Assembly: GCF_039555335.1 (NCBI RefSeq)
Contig: NC_092640.1
Location: 30,138,204-30,202,203, forward strand
DNA length: 64,000 nucleotides
Reading direction: 5' to 3'
Source: Amphiura filiformis
Lineage: Eukaryota > Echinodermata > Ophiuroidea > Amphilepidida > Amphiuridae
Shown here: piece by piece, positions 44,442 to 56,842 of the stretch
Layout of the letters: each line of letters opens with the position of its first letter
Position numbering within the stretch: position 1 is the first letter of the stretch
Notes under the pieces: model-generated
Database searches by the model: none
The model's input: only the letters and a program-made list of their open reading frames with translations
Told to the model about the DNA's origin: nothing
Translations under genes and position numbers: made by a program

Positions 44442-47400
44442 ATGGATGAACGTGGCTTCAGCATACGAAATAAATATTGCTCCTTGAAATATATGTTCTT
44501 TGCTGGCCTTATTATGTTGGGTGCTTTGGTAACTTATGTTTACATTAACAATGTCTTCCACTCGGACAGAGATTTCTTGAACTCGAAAGCGGTAAGTTTA
44601 AATTCACTATTAAAATACTAAATATGCTACTCTTTGCACAACGAGTGAATTGCATAATGCAGTGCAAAAAATAAAAAATAGAGTGAAGTGTTTTCTATTT
44701 CACAAAATGGCATCTGGCCATGTGTTTTGAACTGGTAGATTTTCGCGTGACATGAAAAGTTAACTTTTTCAGTTTTTTCAACTTTTTGTTTTTATCTTAT
44801 ACCCCAAATCAAAAAGAACATTATATTTAAGCTCCATAGAGCTTTCAAAAAAATGTATACTTTTACTCCCGGCTTTTACTATGCTACCTGCTATAGATTT
44901 TCCAACAATTATAATATTCTCACAGTTGAATATATCACATTATTATCGTACGATTTTAAAACATTACGGTGAAAATGCAGTTAAATATATGTGTTTAAAG
45001 AAAACAGCAATCGCAGCTGAGTACATAGTGTAGTTGAATTTCTAGTTAGTATATTAAATAAAAATTCCCTTTAAAAGGGAAAGCCAATTTATTTGCAATA
45101 TTTTCTTGATTTAGTTGTATTTTGATCAGATTGGTACATAATCATGTTTGTAGCCTAGCTACTTCGAAGAGATATAAAATTCTATGATAAAAAGTGCCAG
45201 TATTTCTTAGACCAACCCAGATGTTGCATGTTACTGATCATCTTTAATGTTATATTAATTTTAAAATTAATACATATGTGTAGGCCTACAGTACACTAAG
45301 TGCCATCATTTTTTCGGCACTGAAAACCAAAACTTGCCCTGGTTAAAAGTGATAAAGAGGGTCTCAATGCGCGCGAAAATTTTGGGTTTTAAAGCGGGAA
45401 ACTTTTTTGCCCCCCCCCCCTTTCCTACCACCTAAAACTTTTTGGTCCCCCCTCTTTTAAGGTCTAAAACTTTTGGCCCCCTCCTTTTTACCAGCCCCCA
45501 CCAAAGTATTTCTGAACACTCCCTAAAAAACCCTTTTCCCTATAATTCACCGGGGTACATATATTTATTGCACCACCTCTTAGACATTTTAGTCATTTTA
45601 ATCATTTCAGACTTAACAGTGGACTTCGGTTGTATATATAAATGCGCATATATAAATGCGCACGTGACATCTACAAGTCGCCATACCGTATTAAACGATA
45701 TAAGGTACCCGGATGTACATAAACTCCCCGTGCAAAAGTATAGGGGAAAATGACAGGTCGCAAGGAAAATTGCTTTTGCAAAATAGTGGCATTGATTGCA
45801 AATGGCAAAATAACTTGACCCGAAAGATAAACTCTTTATTAACGTTTTCCATCACGGAAAAAAATTAACTACGGAAAAGCTAGATATAACTGATTTACAA
45901 ACTTATATTTCATAATTTCCGTGCTAAATGGGCGTGCCAATTGGCCATATCTATGACGTAGTGCTGGTTTCATACTATCATGCTGCTTGCCGCCGAGTGG
46001 CGTGACACACGCGCATTGTAGACAGACAGACACAATCAAGACTTGTGAATGGCTGATAAGTCATGCCTCTTGTCGCAACGGCATGAAAGTATGAAACGGG
46101 ACATGATTCACATGATTGGCTTTAAGGTCAGAACTGTGCAGGCGGCGGATGACATGATCGAGCCGGCAACTTGTGAAACCGCCCGGCCGTATGGCATTTT
46201 CCAATATAGTCGGTTAATTTTGTGGGGTTCATTATCGAACCCCAACGGTTTTAGCTTGTATTTGTATTATTTATCAACATAGGCCTATTTGTTTGTGGTA
46301 TTTCAAGCGTTTTAAAATTTCAAAATAATCCCATTCAATTACACGGTTGACGATGAAAATTTACTGAATTTAGAGAATGCAATGCGGCCACCACCTGGAA
46401 CTGTGGTCGCAATTTCAGTGATTGACAGTTAGGTAACACGAACATGGCACTGGCCATCTGGTCACGTGCGCATTTATATATGCGCATTTATATATAGGCC
46501 TACAACCGAAGTCCACTGCTTAAGGGAAGGGGTATGAACCTTTGGACAGTATTTATTGTGGGACATTAGAGCACATCAGACATATCGAATTGCTTTCTGA
46601 ATACGAAGAATGTCCTTCTGATATCAAATAATTTTGATTTTTTGAAATTTGCAATGTAATGCACATTTTATGATTAAAAATTGATATTTTTGATATTTAA
46701 CAGTACTCGAAGTAAACTTTATAAATCTGATGATTTTTACTTAAAGTGTATGTAGGTGGGATGAAAAGCCGACGATCAATTGAAAATGTTGAGCTTTCGT
46801 ATTGAAGATATGGATTTTTTCCCCAAAACACCAAAAAAATTAGGTCTTTTTGGGAAAAAAATCCATATCTTCAATATGAAATGTCAAAATTTTCAATTGA
46901 TCGTCGGCTTTTCCTCCCAGCTACATACACTTTCAGACTATATCATTAGATTTATAAAATTCACTTCGAGGACTGTTTTATATCAAAAATGTGAAAAATA
47001 TCAAATTTTAATAATTTGTCATAAAATTTGTATTATATCGTGAATTTCAAGAAATGAAAATTATTTGATATCAGAAAGACATTCTTCGTATTTAGAATGC
47101 AATTCGATATCTGATGTGGTCTCATGTTCCACAAAAAATACTGTCGTAACGCTCAAAACACTCGTTCCTGATCCCTTAACCTAAAACCACAATTATCCTT
47201 TCTTTGCAGGAACTTTGTGACGAAGAATGTCAGTGGGAAAACCGTCAAATTCGCTACAAGGCCGATGTAAACCACGCATGTGATTTGAACAACGAAGCTC
47301 GCCAAATTAACAACTGGGCAGAATGGGTCAAAGTCAACGAATTAGTACTACAATCTTTCTACTTTTCTGATAAACATAAAACTATCTATTGTGAGGTCCC

Positions 47401-48112
47401 AAAATCGGCCTGCACTGGAATGAAAAAAGTATTTTACGTCATGAACGGTGGAAAGGACAAGAAAGTATTGAGAAAAATGAATATCCACCCTCACAGCTTT
47501 AAATCAAAATGGCACTTAAGCAACGAAAGATCGGTTCAAAAAGTTATTGAACGTTTGAAAACTTACAAATCTATTTTGATTGTTCGAGAACCCTTCGCAA
47601 GAGCTGTATCTGGTTACCAAGATAAATTTGATTTAAGGCCGAATGGTTTCTGGAAAGATTGGGCGAAAACGATGTTAAAGTCTGAAGGAAAAGACCCCAG
47701 CTTAGTTGGCACCAGAAAGGACATCTCGGGCCATAAAGCACTGGTAACTTTTGAGGAGTTTATTACTTTTACTACGAATACATCAGTTGTAAATAAGTAC
47801 AGAGGAGATCAACATTGGATACCTATCTCAGAAATATGTTTTCCCTGTCAATTCAACTATGATTTCATCATAAAAATTGAAAACATGAAAAATGATGCTG
47901 AATATACGTTAAAACGGATTGGAGAAGAAAAACTTTTACATTACCTGTTTGAAAAAGGAGGTCATGAAACAAATAGTTCAAATTCATCTAGTAAAGAGGC
48001 ATATTTGTCTCAATTGACGCCAGATTTGGTGGCAGCATTTAAAGACAGATTTTCAAATGATTATCATGCATTTAATTATAGCATGGACGTTTTGAATCTA
48101 CCTCAAAGGTGA
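44442..48112 (+). CDS. Carbohydrate sulfotransferase, type II Golgi membrane enzyme (copy 2)
   Basis: Two exons seen: 44442-44591 and 47210-48112 (TGA included). Both boundaries are phase 0, so direct joining gives 350 residues. The first exon encodes a cytoplasmic MDERGFSI and a signal anchor (KYMFFAGLIMLGALVTYVYI). The second carries PKSACTGMKK and REPFARAVSGYQDKF, the two PAPS-binding motifs, and is very close to copy 1 throughout, including the DLRPNGFW and GDQHWIPI segments. I found no equivalent of the 72-base or 63-base stem exons, so the stem is probably shorter. Two transposons sit directly before the catalytic exon, the nearer ending about 30 bases from the acceptor. The role is presumed the same as copy 1: sulfation of a glycan acceptor in the Golgi. 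Confidence 0.85.
44720..45440. other. Intron of sulfotransferase copy 2 with no feature seen
   Basis: Similarity to copy 1 stops near 44720 and resumes about 45490. The stem exons of copy 1 are not recognisable here. A short palindrome TTCCCTTTAAAAGGGAA is at about 45066. Confidence 0.5.
45617..46518. mobile_element. DNA transposon (non-autonomous), CAGTGGACTTCGG ends, 5-bp target
   Basis: CAGTGGACTTCGGTTGTATA and its inverse bound 902 bases, with further inverted AAATGCGCAYATATAAATGC. CTTAA flanks both sides (45612-45616 and 46519-46523). The paralogous intron at 31185-31200 has a single CAGACTTAACCACAAT, the empty site. A relative forms the left half of the composite at 4861. Confidence 0.85.
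46520..47179. mobile_element. TTAA-flanked palindromic MITE (copy 3)
   Basis: Same family as 16006 and 23099. Its left TTAA is part of the CTTAA target copy of the element at 45617, so it inserted into that duplication. Confidence 0.9.
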
Positions 48113-48750
48113 CACCAATTGGTAAATGAAAAAGCCTTAAAGCCATATTATAACATTTGCTGAGGAGAACGCCCTCAAAAAAATTCCCCAAGATTCTCTG
48201 CAAAAATCAAGACTTTAGGTGCTGTAGTTTAGTCAAAATCCAAGATTTTGAATAAACCGCCGGAATCAGCGTTTTATTATTACGATAGAAATATTAGTCG
48301 AACGCGTATGCGATGTCAACACACCCCTACGTACACGGCGTGCGGGACAAACACACACGCCGGAGGGTCGTACCATATTACAAACGCCGGAGTAACATGC
48401 ATTGGCGCTAGTTGTGAATTCCTATTTTCTTCGCTTTACCTCACTTGTTCGGCTCAAAATTAAAAGGGGACATATCTGACAGTAAATGCTAATATTTTAT
48501 TGAAAATGAATACTAATCTGAATATCCACTCGTATAGAATACTAATCTATTTTTAAAGAAATGTTATAGTATGGTTTTAAATAGATTTTGAGAGGGTCAT
48601 CTGAATTTGTCAGAATATCATTATTTTAATTTCAGGATGGTTGTACATTCATATTAATATACGATATCGTTCAAATTTTAACTTGTTTATTGTTTGTCAA
48701 ATATAATAAAATATTATTAATTAGTAACAACTGTCAGGAAATTTTTCTGG
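48113..48750. other. 3' flank of sulfotransferase copy 2
   Basis: It matches the copy 1 3' flank up to about 48135 and again from about 48575 to 48700 (CTGAATTTGTCAGAATATCA). Between lies about 430 bases absent from copy 1, with no recognised ends. Confidence 0.55.
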
Positions 48751-48754
48751 TTAT

Positions 48755-49045
48755 TAAGGCGACGTGATCTATTGTTTGTCGAAGCAGCCAAAAAAAAAAA
48801 AAAAAGATTTTCATTATCTGCATCAATAAGCTTCAATATATTATTGACATAACACTTTGCTTTGAAAACTTGCTTGAATTTCTTGTTGTTAATGAGTTAT
48901 ACGTTTTAAATGTTGTTGTTCCAGCCCTCTTTATAACATAACTCAAGAACCACAGGACCTACAAAAGTATATTTGCGATATTTGAATTCTTCTACACACT
49001 CACTATGAAATGATCAATGCAATTTTTGCCAAAACTTACTAATTC
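48755..49045. repeat. Dispersed repeat, third copy
   Basis: Collinear with 22728-23098. It preserves GATATTTGAATTC, which is the uninterrupted target of the element at 1801-2650. Confidence 0.65.
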
Positions 49046-49066
49046 ATTTTGAAAGATGAAACATTA

Positions 49067-49458
49067 GGCCCATGAAAGTCAATTCCGAGTTTATCGTCCC
49101 TTTTTTTCCCGGGTTGGTGAGGTGACTTTTTCATTTTCATTATTTCATCAGATTTCATTATTGACCTAAAATGTGTGTTGATTTAAAGCCACACTCATAC
49201 ATGTTATTTATAAACAGGTTTTTATATGGGTAGGGACTAGAAAAGTTAGAAAAGAGCCTGGTTTTGATTCAAAGTTATGAATTTATATGTTTTACAAACA
49301 AAAATATGTGCTTCCAATTGCTAAAACTGGTGAAAACACCGATACTTTGAAAATAATGAATTACTTTGGCATTTTTGAAAATTTGACGCGGGTGTTTTTG
49401 GTTTCCAAAAAGTGACGCGGGCGGGGGACGATAAACTCGGAATCGACTTTCACGCGCC
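49067..49458. mobile_element. TTA-flanked MITE with GGCCCATGAAAGTC ends
   Basis: GGCCCATGAAAGTCAATTCC and the inverted GGAATCGACTTTCACGCGCC are flanked by TTA at 49064-49066 and 49459-49461. The arms continue with GAGTTTATCGTCCC. Confidence 0.85.
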
Positions 49459-49554
49459 TTATGGCTTTAACAAATATTAATGGAACACTAACAAGTTTTG
49501 TTACGCGTAAGGGCTCGGTCTCCCACCTTTGCACATTATTTTTTTTGGGAGCTG

Positions 49555-50528
49555 AGAGACCATCAGACACACCATAATTGCATTCTGAATACAAGTAATG
49601 TCCTTATCAAATAATTTAGATTTTTATAATTCACAATATAATACAAACTTTATGGAAAATTATTAAAAAATGACATTTTTTATATTTTTGATATTTAACA
49701 GTCCTCAAAGTTGTAGGGTTAAAGGTAGTACAAACAATTGAATGCAAGAAATGCTATTTCACTTGCAAATTAATCATTTCATTCTATTTTATTACAGCAT
49801 CATCTTAATTTTCACATGAAAATATATATATTTCACTATACTTAAGAAATAAAGGGTAATTAATGCATTATCCTTTACACCCAAATAATGTGTCAGAGGC
49901 AGTAAAAACGTAAATAATAGGTGAGGCACACCCTTTATTAATATTCTATTACCAGAAAATAGTGTGATTTAAAGAGAAAATATAATTTTTTGGCACAAAT
50001 ATTTTAAGTTGTTTACTTTAAGGTGGAGCGTGTACGCGTAACCAAGCGTAATGCTTGACCCATTATTGCAGAATAATGGGCTCTCACATGACGTGATTTA
50101 ACAAATCACAGTGCGCGATTTTGAATAATGGGTCATAAGAGTAATAGAATCTAATTTTGAGAGTAATGTAATCACTACAATTGAATACCTGAGTGGAAGA
50201 AGGGCCCAACTCCATCAAAACTGTTTTTAAGATATTAAGAAAAAACTTACTATTTGGAAAAGTTTTATAGGCAGAATGTTTTTAGCTTCACTAATATACT
50301 GCAAGTGCCAAATAATTTATAAAGTTTACTTCGAGTACTGTTAAATATCAAAAATATCAATTTTTAATCATTTGCCATAAAATGTGTATTACATTGCAAA
50401 TTTCAAAAAATCAAAATTATTTGATATCAGAATGACATTCTTCGTATTCAGAATGCAATTCGATATGTCTGATGTATTCTAATATCCCACAATAAATACT
50501 GTCCAAACGTTCATACCCCATCCCTTAA
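49555..50528. mobile_element. Disrupted copy of the GGGA-type TTAA MITE
   Basis: Left fragment at 49555-49705 (AATTGCATTCTGAATAC) and right fragment at 50310-50528 (TAAAGTTTACTTCGAGTACT ... CCCTTAA), separated by about 600 unrelated bases. The central arms are missing. Confidence 0.65.
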
Positions 50529-50670
50529 GTGTATTTGGAAGACTATTTAGAGAGTGCAGTTTGGCTCATCTTTCACACACAAGGAAGAAAAATCTGCTGG
50601 CAATAAAATGCTGGGTCTAACTCATTTTTGTAAAAAATTGGGAGTTGGGGCCCATCTTCCACTCAGGTAT
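50182..50670. repeat. Inverted repeat pair, ATACCTGAGTGGAAGA
   Basis: GAATACCTGAGTGGAAGAAG at 50182 is inverted at 50640-50670 (CATCTTCCACTCAGGTAT). It encloses the right fragment of the TTAA MITE. Confidence 0.55.
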
Positions 50671-50689
50671 AGTTTTATTTCGATACAGA

Positions 50690-51045
50690 AAATGAATTTC
50701 AATTCAATTCAGATTCAATTCTTATTTTATAAAATCATTTTGATGCAATTTCAATTCAATTCTTCTCTGGTTTAAATCATTTTGATTCAATTCCAATTCA
50801 ATGCATTGAAATTAACTGCTAACCAATTTCAATTCCAATTCACAGCATTTGAATTGAATTGAAATGAAAAAAAAAAAAAACACATTTCGATTCAATGTTT
50901 GAATTGAAATAAAAGAATAAAAACATTTTGATTCAATGAATTGAATTGAAATGGGGAAAAAAAACCATTTCGATTCAATTCACTGAATTGAAATGAAAAA
51001 AAGGCCAAAACCCAATTCAATTCTTATTCCAATGCATTGAAATAA
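50690..51045. repeat. ATTCAATT-rich array with dyad symmetry
   Basis: Dense TTCAATTCAATTC words in the left half and GAATTGAATTGAAATG in the right half, broken by A runs. A degenerate microsatellite with a switch of strand near 50855. Confidence 0.75.
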
Positions 51046-51076
51046 CACTACTCAGGTATTCAATTGAATCAATATA

Positions 51077-51335
51077 ATATGTGACCATCCAGCACAACTG
51101 AGCCCTGAAGTCGCCAATCATCATTTTTGAGATATTCAACCAAAATATTCTGCTTGAAATTAGCTTTAAAATGATGCATATCATGTCTATAGTACTTGAC
51201 ATTTAAGTAGTGAAAAATCAATAAAACAGTCAATAAATCCTTTGTTTCCTATTGTTTATTGTTACGTTCAATGGAGCATATCTCAATAGTGGCACTGGCG
51301 ACATCTGGGCTCAGTTGTGGTGGATGGTCACATAT
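51077..51335. mobile_element. TIR element, TGTGACCATCC ends
   Basis: ATGTGACCATCCAGCACAAC, then TGAGCCC, and the inverted GGGCTCAGTTGTGGTGGATG, then GTCACAT, form terminal repeats of about 40 bases with TA on each side. Confidence 0.75.
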
Positions 51336-51457
51336 TCAAGGACGATGACTGGATGCTTTGGCGATGAAAAAAAAGCCCTGATCTACAGGTGGATGGACTT
51401 GCAAAGTCTGGTTGGTTGGTTCAAATTTTTTTGCAAACTGAGGACGGATTGAGTGTG

Positions 51458-51560
51458 ATACCTGAATTTATCGGTCGAGCTAGAGTTTTCAAATATCATG
51501 CGAGACGAAGTCGAGCGTGATATTTGAAAACTCTAGCGAGACTGATAAATTCAGGTATCA
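51458..51560. repeat. Palindrome, arms of about 45 bases
   Basis: GATACCTGAATTTATCGGTC and AGAGTTTTCAAATATCA are inverted with a short loop near 51508. Confidence 0.85.
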
Positions 51561-51614
51561 TCTAAATTATCCGTCAATTTTATCATTATTATGTCTTCAG
51601 AATCTTTTTTTGTT

Positions 51615-51865
51615 AAAAACATGATTTTTAGTAAAAAAACATGATTTTTAAAAAATGTGATTTTTGGCCAAAAATGCGACTCTTGGTCAAAAATATGATT
51701 TTTAGTCAAAAATGTGATTTTTGGTCAAAATTGTGATTTTTGGTCAAAAATATGATTTTTTGGTCAAAAATGTATTTTTTTGGTGAAAATGTGATTTTGT
51801 CAAAATTTTGATTTTTGGTCAAAATGTGATTTTTGGTCAAAAATATGATTTTTTTGGTCATGGCT
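51615..51865. repeat. Minisatellite, TGATTTTTGGTCAAAAA units
   Basis: About thirteen units of 17-20 bases. The unit itself is nearly palindromic (TTTTTGGTCAAAAA). Confidence 0.9.
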
Positions 51866-52116
51866 TGTCACATTTACCAAAAAAAATCACACCAAAAGAG
51901 ACTTTTACACATAAAGTATATGAACTATGCACTCTATGAAGAGGCTACAGATATGAAAAAACCCTGTAGCTCCAGGTGACCGATACACAAATTGATCAGA
52001 CAGCCAGGTTATGTACAAAGTATAGGAGCCCAGATTCTGAAGACATAATAATGATAATTATCTGATTTTTTTCAAAAAAGCAGTCAAAATCAATCCCCTT
52101 CCGTTCACAAACTCCT

Positions 52117-52410
52117 ATTTGTGTACATCCATATCAAAACGATGTACTTTTCGGCTGCTACATGTGTCTCATTTCACATAATAGCTAGAAATAAATACCA
52201 GACTCATCTTCGTAGTGGAGGTCACTTCAAATCATCCCAAAGTCACATAGTTAAGGAATGTTCTCTGTATTCCTAAACCATGTGACTTGGAATGATTTCA
52301 AGTGACCTCCACTTTGGAGATGAGTCTGGAATTTTTCCTAGCTACTATGTGAAATGAGACACATGTAGCAGCCGACAAGTGCATCGTTTTGATATGGATG
52401 TACACATTTG
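52117..52410. repeat. Long near-perfect palindrome, arms of about 140 bases
   Basis: TGTACATCCATATCAAAACG through AGTGGAGGTCACTT and TTAAGGAAT reappears inverted right after a loop of about eight bases near 52264. A foldback of this length with few mismatches is a recent product. Confidence 0.9.
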
Positions 52411-53066
52411 TAATTGCATACAGATAAAAAAAGTTGCCAAATCTGGGTTGGTTGGGCCCTATTCCTAGGGCTGTATCGGCCAGGCCTGTAGAACAGGGAT
52501 TTTTTGACGCCTTGTCTACTTTTTGTTTAATCTTGACTTTGGTAATGATGTCAGTGTTTAAAATGACTGCAACACATGCTTACTGACAACAAATCCTTGT
52601 ATACATATGTACACACTCTGTGGGATAAATATAATATTGCAGTGATTTATTGTAAATTATGTAACACATTTTAAAATATATTCATTATTCAGAGAATCAA
52701 GGTATTGTTTTGAAACTCGGCCATGTCTCTAGGAGATCTAGCATTATTTTCATATGGACCAACAAGGCGACATGCTGAGTTGTTCCACGCAAAAAAATCT
52801 GTGTAATATCAGGTGATAGAAACATGGCTGGGTCTCAAAGCAATACTTTCATTCTTATTATTAAACATATCAAGTATAAAAACATGCTTGTATGTAATTT
52901 ACATCCAATTTTATGGCCATTTTTATCAAGTTCAACCAGTCACTCCCATGCATGAAATTAGCGACTCCTTTGAGTTCTTCATAAAGGATGCAAACTATTG
53001 CACCATGCCGAGATGCCAGATCCCTGCGGGCATATCTTGTTACCTGCAACGCAAACGATACATGCA

Positions 53067-53219
53067 CAGTGGCGGCACTACAGGGGGGGGGGCAATTCTG
53101 AGGCAAAACCCCCCAAATCACATAAATTTCCACTTTTTGCGGCAATTTTGCGCCAAATTTGCCCCCCCTGAAAATCACTTTGCCCCCCCCCAATAAAAAA
53201 ATTCCTGGCGCCGCCACTG
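53067..53219. mobile_element. hAT-like MITE, CAGTGGCGGC ends
   Basis: CAGTGGCGGCACTACAGG and CCTGGCGCCGCCACTG are inverted. The flanks TACATGCA and TGCACGCA match at six of eight positions, a possible decayed 8-bp target. Confidence 0.65.
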
Positions 53220-53547
53220 TGCACGCAACCATGCAGTTCAAAACGCACCCAGCTGTACTCTATTGTCCCATATAACCTGATACAAGTTGGTATTCTTGTC
53301 TCAGCATATAACACAGGCAAGAAGCAACAAAATTAAAGGAAAAACAACAACTGTTTAAGAATGTTGTTTTATTATTTCTTATTTTGTACATTTTAAAACA
53401 CACAATTATTGTTATTTGGTTTATTATTTTGTTTTCTACAATGATTTTTTCACAAAGTTCACATACACTGTAACATGTTATACATGTATTAACACATCGA
53501 ATGAGCAGGCACTTTAGCCCTACCATATACAGACGGCAAAAGAACGA

Positions 53548-53972
53548 AGATACCAGTTATGTTCACCCCTGTATATCCTAAGAAAGACATATGTAATAAT
53601 AAGAAGCAGCCAATAGCTGCATCTTTTAGCTCGAATTTAAGACCTCAATCATTGAAATCGGTCAAGAAATAAAGACACGGTGATCCAAAAACCCAAGGAA
53701 GGTGCAAATTCAAAAGTTGCAGTTTGCGTCGTTGGATGCCCTATTGCTTTGTACGCAAAGTGTTCCATTGATGAGAACATTAAAATGCAACTTTTGATTT
53801 CATTCCTTCCTTGGATTTCGATCACTGTATTTAATTCTCAACTGATTTCAACAACTGAGGTCTTCAGAGCTAAAGGGTACAGGTATTATTAGTTGCAGGC
53901 TTTAATTTTGACATTTTTGGCTTACGTTTAGGATATGCAGGGGTGAACATAACTGGTACCTTGTCTGTAGAT
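53548..53972. mobile_element. Nested foldback element
   Basis: The outer arms ATACCAGTTATGTTCACCCC, then TGTATATCCTAA, are inverted at 53935-53972. Inside, GTGATCCAAAAACCCAAGGA, then AGG, is inverted at 53795-53828. The 70-codon frame between is not a recognised protein. Confidence 0.7.
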
Positions 53973-54738
53973 CTCTTTTACTATGGCCTGTATCACATGA
54001 AAACTGGTTCTGTTCTTGGGCGATGAGTTTTTTGGGTGACAATAAGCAAGTTTGATAATTCAGAACAGAGTGCAAATCAGTGCATTGTGGGTAAAAGTCT
54101 GTAGGGATATCACAGCCAGGCCTCACACAGTAATTCAATGGTGACGAACTTTGCACTTTTAAAAAAACCTTTTTAAATTTTTTTTTTTTGCCAGTTGTTG
54201 GGTCTGATTGTCCCCATAGAACTTTTATATAACAAACAAAGATAGTTAGAACCTACCTTGGAAGTACCAAAGTTGTAAATGACATATGAAATCACAGGAA
54301 TTTCCGATCAGTCAAAGTCCATTCCCACAGCCGTCTACGGGAGGATTGTGTTATTATATCCCCAAGAATGTCCAAGAATATTACCCACAATGCACTCTGT
54401 TTTGAATTATCGAATTAGCTTATAGTAAAAGGGCCTCTCTAGTAGGGCTAACCTACACTTAAAATATTAAACATATATCAAAACTAAAAATAAAACAATT
54501 GCATTTTTGATTTTTTAACAGAATGTTGCATCCAGCTATGGTCAAGAAACATGGCGTTATAAAAAGCGTTCTACATAATATGTTAACAAAAAATAAATAT
54601 ATAAATTAAGTCACATTGTGAAAAAAATAATATACAGAGATAAATAATATTCATTACAATTATTAAAAAGGATTGTTTAAGTATGCAAAAGAGATTAGAC
54701 CAAAGAGGAACGACTCTGCCATATTAGTATGTCACTTA

Positions 54739-55111
54739 GGCCAAAGAAAAGATTGTTTGCTTGTCCTCCACCAACCGACCCTAATCTGGAAAAAAGTTTT
54801 ATTTTTTTTTTGTTTTACTGTACAAATTAATACCAACCCTAATTTTGGAAATTCCAGAAAAAGTTTTTTTTTCTTTTAACATTTTTGACATCCTGAAAAG
54901 TTTCTACACACTTCTAAACTGTTTAAAAAACATGAATGAAGTGGTATACAGTAGAGAAATATCCCAATTCACAACTATTTGGGCTATTTACATGTATTAA
55001 GCAATTTAAAGGATACAGTGATGTTTTGGCTATGACTTTTTTTTTTAATCCCGACCGACCGACCCAATTCTGACAGTTGTGGAGGACAAGCAAACTATCT
55101 TTTTTTTGGCC
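54739..55111. mobile_element. TTA-flanked MITE with GGCCAAAGAAAAGA ends
   Basis: GGCCAAAGAAAAGATTGTTT, then GCTTGTCCTCCAC, is inverted at 55073-55111. TTA flanks at 54736-54738 and 55112-55114. Further inverted CCGACC/GGTCGG words lie inside. Confidence 0.85.
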
Positions 55112-55316
55112 TTATGGAGGACAAAATAGTGTACCTCTGGAATATTTCCCCCCATGTGCCCATTAAACTTCGATTCAAAGTGTGTGCTACCTTGCGTTGT
55201 GCAAATAGTGCACTGTACCGATAATACAAGCCAAGTACTATGCGAAAACCTTTGTAATGCTCAAGCATAAAGACACAAATTATTGTTCGATATCAGGCTT
55301 TTGCAGATAAATGTAG

Positions 55317-55450
55317 TGACAAACAAACAAATATGGCGGATTTACCATAGCATTATGCATGGGGCAATTCTGAGTTGGTACTCATTGAATCTAATCTTGT
55401 GTGGCAAACAAATATGGTGGATTTACCATAGCATTATGAATGGGGCAATG
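55317..55450. repeat. Direct repeat of about 84-base period
   Basis: CAAACAAATATGGCGGATTT, then ACCATAGCATTATG and GGGGCAAT, occurs twice with one or two differences. Confidence 0.8.
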
Positions 55451-56842
55451 AGCTCAATCTCTTTGGTGTATGCCAATTACATTCACACCAACTTCATTCG
55501 TAGTCATTTCATGTGATCTGCAATAGCAGCAATGACAGCAATATTTGGCGGCAACATGCATAGATCTTTTTCATTATTATCATACAGGCATTTAGGCTGG
55601 TTTCATACTGTTGGCATGACGCTCATGCATTGCAGACAAATGGATACAATTAAGGCTTGTCATTGGCCGATACACGCAGAAGCAAGCGACATGACAGTAT
55701 GACGGCGGCATACCACACTTTACAAGCACAAAGCAATGGGGTGGCTCCATTTGAATTCTACACTCCCTGTGTGAAAGATTAAGGTCATGTCTTCCAAAGT
55801 GGGTTTATGGATTTCAACTGGAATAACCCATTATACTCATGCAGGATGAGTAGCAAACCCCTCACAGTAACATTATTCATAGAGTCTAGCCCCATATCAC
55901 TTGAAAGAGGCATGTGTTCAAATTGCAGCATATTTTAATTTCCAGTCGCCAATCGCCATTGTAACTTCCGGTTTTTGAGAGTAGTTTGGGGACACTTTGA
56001 CCTCTGACATATCGAGGAAATTGTTGTAATTATTATTAATTAATTTATTATTGTAATAATGTTATCATTACTAATATTAAAATAATTAATTCATATAATA
56101 ACCAAGTTTTGAGGGTTTGTTTTTATTCTAGTAAAAAAATTTTAGATTATATTTTGTACGCACAAAAAAACTTTTTTTCTGAATTTTCCCGATAGGTCAG
56201 AGGGCAAAGTGTCCCAAAACTGCAAAAACTGTCCCACAATGCATTGCAAACTTCCAATGCCGATTTGGCTATTCCCCTGCATCTGAGCTGTTTTTTAAAA
56301 TGGACTAAAATCTGTCACAAAGTCTTACAAAGCTACTAGCTCACATTTGACTACACAAGCCACTCCATTACAAGTACAGCCTTTTGGCAGAGGAGGCTTA
56401 TAGGCATTCCTACAATGCACTATGATTGGGAAATTTGATCAATATAACCTAATTTTAAAGGCAACACACAAAATTGTAATTTTTAAACTGCAGCCAACGA
56501 GCTAATAGTTGAGACTTATATTTGACTTTCTTACAGGACACATTCATATTGTCCCACTGCATTAATTTTACTCATAAATCTCTCAATGTTTTGAATGTTA
56601 AATAAACGGATGAAAACACCAGATATTTGCACACAATCCCAATGCAAAGTATATGGTCAACTGTGCCACATGTGTACAAAAGGCAGACATACCAAGGTCA
56701 GAAACCCCATTGGGTTATGGGAATGTCTTTAAACATCCTCTGGCCTTTTGGGCTGCTATTTATGATTGGAATATCTTGAGGTTAGTCACATGATCGGCTT
56801 GTGCTTGTCAGTCTTTCACATTGCAGCATAAAAAAAATTATG

